Assembly: GCA_045613685.1 (NCBI GenBank) | Contig: JAZLBL010000028.1 | Coordinates: 1 to 17,070 of the forward strand | Direction of reading: 5' to 3' | DNA from: Fimenecus sp045613685 | GTDB taxonomy: Bacteria > Bacillota > Clostridia > Oscillospirales > Acutalibacteraceae | DNA: 17,070 bases | Part shown: positions 14,301-17,070 of the stretch, in pieces | Position numbering within the stretch: position 1 is the stretch's first letter | How the letters are laid out: the number at the start of each line of letters is the position of its first letter | Program-made: the position numbers and the translations under genes | Notes under the pieces: generated by a model | The model's input: the letters and a program-made list of their open reading frames with translations, nothing else | Databases searched by the model: none | Told to the model about the DNA's origin: nothing

Positions 14301-14930
14301 ATGGATTTTTCAATTTTTGACTCATTTGATATGAGCGTATTCGCATTCTTTGGTGAACAAATTCAAAGTGCTTTTATGAACATTGTTGCAGAGTTTATTA
14401 CATTCTTCGGCGGCTCTGAGTTTGTTACACCAATGGCAGTTATCGGAGCTCTTTTGATTCCTTTCAAAAAGACTCGCAAATTTGGTATGGCTGTGCTTTT
14501 TGCAGTTTTAGTGGGAACACTTCTCACAAATCTTGTTATGAAACCACTTTTTGCTAGACCAAGACCTTATGTTTATTATGCAGAAAATCCACTCTTTATG
14601 AGTTGGTATGATTTTGCAGGTGCACATGTTGAAAGCGACAAGTCATTCCCATCAGGCCACACAACTGCGGCTTTTGAATTAGGCATTGCAATGTTCTTGG
14701 TTCTCAACAAAAAATACAGTTGGGTGTTCCCTATCATGTCTGTTCTTGTTGGTCTTTCAAGAATTTATCTTATGGTACACTATGTAACAGATGTTCTCGG
14801 TGGCGTTGTTGTTGGTACATTTGCAGGTATTATGGGCTTTGTTATTATGAACGCTATTATGAAAAAGACAGCAAATACAAAGTTTGCAGAATTTGATTTA
14901 GCAGAAAAATTCAAAAAGAAAAAAGCATAA
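14301..14930 (+). CDS. PAP2-family membrane phosphatase
   Basis: This 209-residue membrane protein has about five to six hydrophobic segments and the complete PAP2 acid phosphatase signature: K81-x6-R88-P89 (KPLFARPRP), PSGH (117-120) and S153-R154-x5-H160-x3-D164 (SRIYLMVHYVTD). Such enzymes dephosphorylate undecaprenyl diphosphate, phosphatidic acid or similar lipids on the outer face of the membrane. I place the start at ATG 14301 with AAAGGAG 7 nt upstream; a TTG at 14295 would add two residues and sit too close to the RBS. It follows the LRR lipoprotein by 22 nt, and a penicillin-binding protein gene follows, which favours a role in cell-wall lipid carrier recycling. Confidence 0.88.
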   Translation: MDFSIFDSFDMSVFAFFGEQIQSAFMNIVAEFITFFGGSEFVTPMAVIGALLIPFKKTRKFGMAVLFAVLVGTLLTNLVMKPLFARPRPYVYYAENPLFMSWYDFAGAHVESDKSFPSGHTTAAFELGIAMFLVLNKKYSWVFPIMSVLVGLSRIYLMVHYVTDVLGGVVVGTFAGIMGFVIMNAIMKKTANTKFAEFDLAEKFKKKKA

Positions 14931-14945
14931 ATACTTATAAAACTT

Positions 14946-14981
14946 ATCACCCATGTCAAAACTTAACATGGGTGATTTTTT
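14946..14981 (+). terminator. Terminator-like hairpin that also holds the PBP Shine-Dalgarno
   Basis: ATCACCCATGT (14946-14956) and ACATGGGTGAT (14966-14976) form a perfect 11-bp stem with a 9-nt loop, followed by six T residues and then directly the ATG at 14982. The only Shine-Dalgarno-like sequence for that ATG is GGTGAT at 14971-14976, in the 3' arm. The hairpin would both end most transcripts from the PAP2 gene and hide the ribosome binding site. Confidence 0.75.
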
Positions 14982-16580
14982 ATGCACAATAGAGTCGCAA
15001 TTTCATTCTTCTCACTTATGGTGGTTTTTGGAATTCTTATTTTAAATATTTTCTTTATTGGTATTGATTTAGACATTTCAGAAACCGCTCAAACTGCTAA
15101 CAAAAAAAGTCTCGCTCTTGACACATCACGCGGAATTATTTATGACACAAACATGCGAAAACTAGTAAATTCACAAACTTATGATATTACTGTATGTTTG
15201 CCTTTAAACGAGAATACAGAAAAGGTATTCCCCTATCTTTCAGATGATGAAAAAACTAAACTTTATGATAATATGACAAAGGGTAAAGCAAGTGTTTTAT
15301 CTATCGACAAGAAATTTGATGAAGATACAATTAAAACTGTGACACTTGCAAAGAGATATTCTGACAATCAACCCTGTGTGCATATTATTGGTCATCTTGA
15401 TAGTGAAAACTCAGGTGCTATGGGACTCGAAAAAGCATATAACGCTTATCTTTCACAGAATTCAGGCACAATGAAAGCAAGATGGAGTGTAAATGCATTA
15501 GGGCATATTATTCATGGTGAAAATCTTGAATTTGCAAGTGAAAACTATCTCTCACCTGCCGGAATTCAACTAACTATTAATATGGATTTTCAAAAAATAG
15601 CAGAATCAGTATTAATTGAAAATGAAGTGACAAGAGGTGCAGTCGTTATTATGAATTCAGACACTTGCGAAATACTTGCAAGTGCATCTGTGCCAACCTT
15701 TAATCCAAACGAGCTTGCAAAATCAATAAATGATGATAATTCGCCATTTGTAAACAGAGCGACATCAGCATATAGCGTGGGGTCAATTTTCAAACCAATT
15801 ACTGCGTCGGTTGCTATTGAGAATAATATTGACCTGACATACAACTGTGTTGGTAGTATAAACATTGGTGGCACGGTGTTTTCTTGCAATAATGGTACAG
15901 CACATGGGCTTGTTAATATGAAATCTGCTATGGAGAAATCCTGCAACTCGTATTTTATTGCGTTAGGACAACAAATCGGTAGTGAAAAATTAGTTTCCCT
16001 TTGCAAGAATTTGGGCTTTGGTCAAAGTGTTGAAATTGCTGATAATTATAATCTATCATCGGGAGTTTTGCCTAGTAATCAAGAAATTAATTCCCCACAG
16101 GACCTTGCAAATTTGTCTTTCGGACAAGGCAAATTATTAGTGAGTCCAATACAAATGGCTTGCGCATATTCTGTATTTGCGAATGATGGATATTATCGAG
16201 AACCAACACTTATGAAAGCAATTATTGATAAAAATGGTAATGCCATTCAAAAAGTTAAATTGCCAGAGAAATGTAAAGTTTTGAACGAGAGTACTGTTGA
16301 GATTATTGATACTCTTTTGCAAAGCGTTGTTGAAAATGGAAACGGCAACAAAGCGTATTCTCCACTTGTTATTGGGCACGGAAAAACTGCAACTGCACAG
16401 AGTGGTTGGTTTGATGGTGGAAGAGAAATAAATCACACTTGGTTTTGCGGATATTTTGATTATGATAATACAACTTATACTGTGGTAATTTTCAAAGAAG
16501 ATGGTCAGTCAGGTGCGGTGGACTGTGCACCGATATTTAAGCAGATAGTTGAGCGAATTGTTGAATTAAAGAATGACTAA
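14982..16580 (+). CDS. Class B penicillin-binding protein (peptidoglycan transpeptidase)
   Basis: This 532-residue monofunctional D,D-transpeptidase is anchored by one N-terminal membrane segment (about residues 5-28). A dimerisation-type domain follows, then the transpeptidase domain from about residue 200. Active-site motifs are S268-I-F-K271 (nucleophile serine), S320-C-N322 and K468-T-A-T-A in place of the more usual KTG. It resembles PbpA/PBP2-type enzymes of Clostridia that crosslink peptidoglycan with a partner SEDS glycosyltransferase, which is not in this window. No PASTA domain is present. Start ATG 14982 lacks a normal RBS and follows a hairpin; a second in-frame ATG at 15018 also lacks one and would shorten the anchor. 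Confidence 0.88.
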   Translation: MHNRVAISFFSLMVVFGILILNIFFIGIDLDISETAQTANKKSLALDTSRGIIYDTNMRKLVNSQTYDITVCLPLNENTEKVFPYLSDDEKTKLYDNMTKGKASVLSIDKKFDEDTIKTVTLAKRYSDNQPCVHIIGHLDSENSGAMGLEKAYNAYLSQNSGTMKARWSVNALGHIIHGENLEFASENYLSPAGIQLTINMDFQKIAESVLIENEVTRGAVVIMNSDTCEILASASVPTFNPNELAKSINDDNSPFVNRATSAYSVGSIFKPITASVAIENNIDLTYNCVGSINIGGTVFSCNNGTAHGLVNMKSAMEKSCNSYFIALGQQIGSEKLVSLCKNLGFGQSVEIADNYNLSSGVLPSNQEINSPQDLANLSFGQGKLLVSPIQMACAYSVFANDGYYREPTLMKAIIDKNGNAIQKVKLPEKCKVLNESTVEIIDTLLQSVVENGNGNKAYSPLVIGHGKTATAQSGWFDGGREINHTWFCGYFDYDNTTYTVVIFKEDGQSGAVDCAPIFKQIVERIVELKND

Positions 16581-16605
16581 CTGAATAAAAATGTTATAAA
16601 TGCTA

Positions 16606-16634
16606 TTGACTTTTTAAAGTATAAAATATATAAT
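16606..16634 (+). promoter_or_regulatory. Promoter of the CAT-anticodon tRNA
   Basis: TTGACT (16606-16611), 17-nt spacer, TATAAT (16629-16634), 17 nt before the tRNA 5' end. One mismatch to the sigma-A consensus. Confidence 0.88.
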
Positions 16635-16651
16635 ATTTTAGCAACTGAAAA

Positions 16652-16728
16652 GGACCACTAGCTCAGTTGGTTAGAGCATCCGGCTCATAACCGGACGGTC
16701 ATAGGTTCGAGTCCTATGTGGTCCACCA
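16652..16728 (+). tRNA. tRNA with CAT anticodon (elongator Met or Ile2)
   Basis: A complete 77-nt class I cloverleaf: acceptor GGACCAC with GTGGTCC, D-arm AGCTCAGTTGGTTAGAGC, anticodon stem TCCGG/CCGGA with loop CTCATAA (anticodon CAT at 16686-16688), T-arm ATAGG-TTCGAGT-CCTAT, discriminator A and encoded CCA. It is not an initiator (the first acceptor pair G-C is intact). The GGACC acceptor and CTCATAA loop also fit tRNA-Ile2, whose C34 is modified to lysidine; sequence alone does not settle it for me. Confidence 0.93.
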
Positions 16729-16730
16729 AA

Positions 16731-16763
16731 AAAAGCACTTAACTTTTTGTTAGGTGCTTTTTA
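16731..16763 (+). terminator. Terminator of the CAT-anticodon tRNA
   Basis: AAAAGCACTTAAC (16731-16743) pairs with GTTAGGTGCTTTT (16749-16761) with one T-G wobble and a T5 loop, followed by TT. It begins 3 nt after the encoded CCA. Confidence 0.88.
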
Positions 16764-16793
16764 ATTTTGTTATGATTTTTATTATATGGTTAG

Positions 16794-16823
16794 TTAGACA
16801 AATTGGGGTTTGTCTAATTGTTT
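16794..16823. terminator. Second hairpin with T-rich tail downstream of the tRNA
   Basis: TTAGACAAA (16794-16802) and TTTGTCTAA (16809-16817) form a perfect 9-bp stem with a TTGGGG loop, followed by TTGTTTT. It could be a backup terminator or a repeat-borne hairpin; no gene directly ends at it. Confidence 0.4.
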
Positions 16824-16824
16824 T

Positions 16825-16858
16825 AATGAATAATGAATGATGAATAATGAATAATTAA
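16825..16858. repeat. Tandem heptamer (AATGAAT)n
   Basis: Four consecutive 7-nt units AATGAAT, AATGAAT, GATGAAT, AATGAAT, then a decayed AATTAA. Only one base differs among the four full copies. The tract is non-coding and lies beside the GTAGGGG hairpins. Confidence 0.8.
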
Positions 16859-16865
16859 GGGTCTG

Positions 16866-16985
16866 CGACGCAATTATAGATATTACTAATTTAGTGCGTT
16901 GTAGGGGTCGGCGTCTCGACGACCCGAAAAAATTAACATCATACCAAAATCGACCATCAAACAATGTAGGGGCGATTTTAGTGAG
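16866..16985. repeat. GTAGGGG hairpin repeats
   Basis: CGACGCA (16866-16872) pairs with TGCGTTG (16895-16901). GTAGGGG then opens a hairpin with arms GGGTCGGCG (16905-16913) and CGACGACCC (16917-16925), one mismatch. A second copy of AATGTAGGGGCGATT stands at 16963-16977 without its closing arm; it is the exact inverse of 229-243 at the other end of the window. The rest to 17070 is AT-rich, with a small hairpin at 17008-17022 (ACAAATT), and I see no gene there. Confidence 0.5.
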
Positions 16986-17070
16986 ATGTGAAATTTAAAA
17001 GAGTTCGACAAATTAAAATTTGTTGTTATGGTAATGTAATGTTCATGATACTTTCTACTTGATAGATTAT

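Noticed and set aside
16825..16858. Possible CRISPR array
   Set aside because: The repeats are 7 nt, contiguous and without spacers, and no cas gene is present.

Overview
This 17 kb window looks like chromosomal DNA of a low-GC, Gram-positive, anaerobic gut-type member of the Clostridia (Oscillospiraceae/Ruminococcaceae-like). The reasons are AT-rich genes with strong AGGAGG-type ribosome binding sites, textbook sigma-A promoters, many Rho-independent terminators, tRNA genes with encoded CCA, lipobox lipoproteins, an L-fucose catabolic operon and a BspA-like leucine-rich-repeat lipoprotein. The taxon is inferred from gene style only. No phage, IS transposase or CRISPR is present.

Layout. (1) 1-290: a GC-rich intergenic patch of hairpin repeats. 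(2) 348-1619, minus: a CPA2-type Na+(K+)/H+ antiporter with its own promoter and terminator. (3) 1836-4785, plus: a tight operon of a Crp/Fnr-type regulator and a NitT/TauT-type ABC importer (lipoprotein, permease, ATPase with a TTG start), closed by a terminator shared with a convergent DMP19/DUF4375 gene (4813-5337, minus). (4) 5338-5780: a complex intergenic region with inverted heptamer arrays, a duplicated tRNA-Leu 3' end with its own terminator, and a 150-bp element with inverted ends. (5) 5783-5869, minus: tRNA-Leu(TAA). (6) 6054-10360, plus: the L-fucose operon (isomerase, aldolase, mutarotase, RhaB-type kinase) behind a TTGACC-17-TATACT promoter and closed by a strong terminator. (7) 10391-11612: a CaCA-family cation antiporter behind its own promoter and a structured leader of about 130 nt ending in an intrinsic terminator just before the RBS, which is a candidate riboswitch or attenuator. 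(8) 11788-14930: a GPH-type sugar:cation symporter, an LRR_5 lipoprotein and a PAP2 phosphatase in one run. (9) 14982-16580: a class B penicillin-binding protein whose start directly follows a terminator-like hairpin. (10) 16652-16728: a tRNA with CAT anticodon. (11) 16764-17070: intergenic hairpins, an (AATGAAT)n heptamer tract and GTAGGGG hairpin repeats.

How the genes work together: fucose is anomerised (FucU), isomerised (FucI), phosphorylated (FGGY kinase) and cleaved (FucA) to lactaldehyde and DHAP. No transporter or regulator lies inside that operon; the GPH symporter 1.4 kb downstream is a possible but unproven partner. The two antiporters serve cation homeostasis, and PAP2 plus PBP serve the envelope. 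The coding content is mostly ordinary. The noncoding parts are the most interesting: the leader of the CaCA antiporter, the tRNA-linked inverted-repeat element, and hairpin repeats whose tips or flanks are constant while their stems differ.
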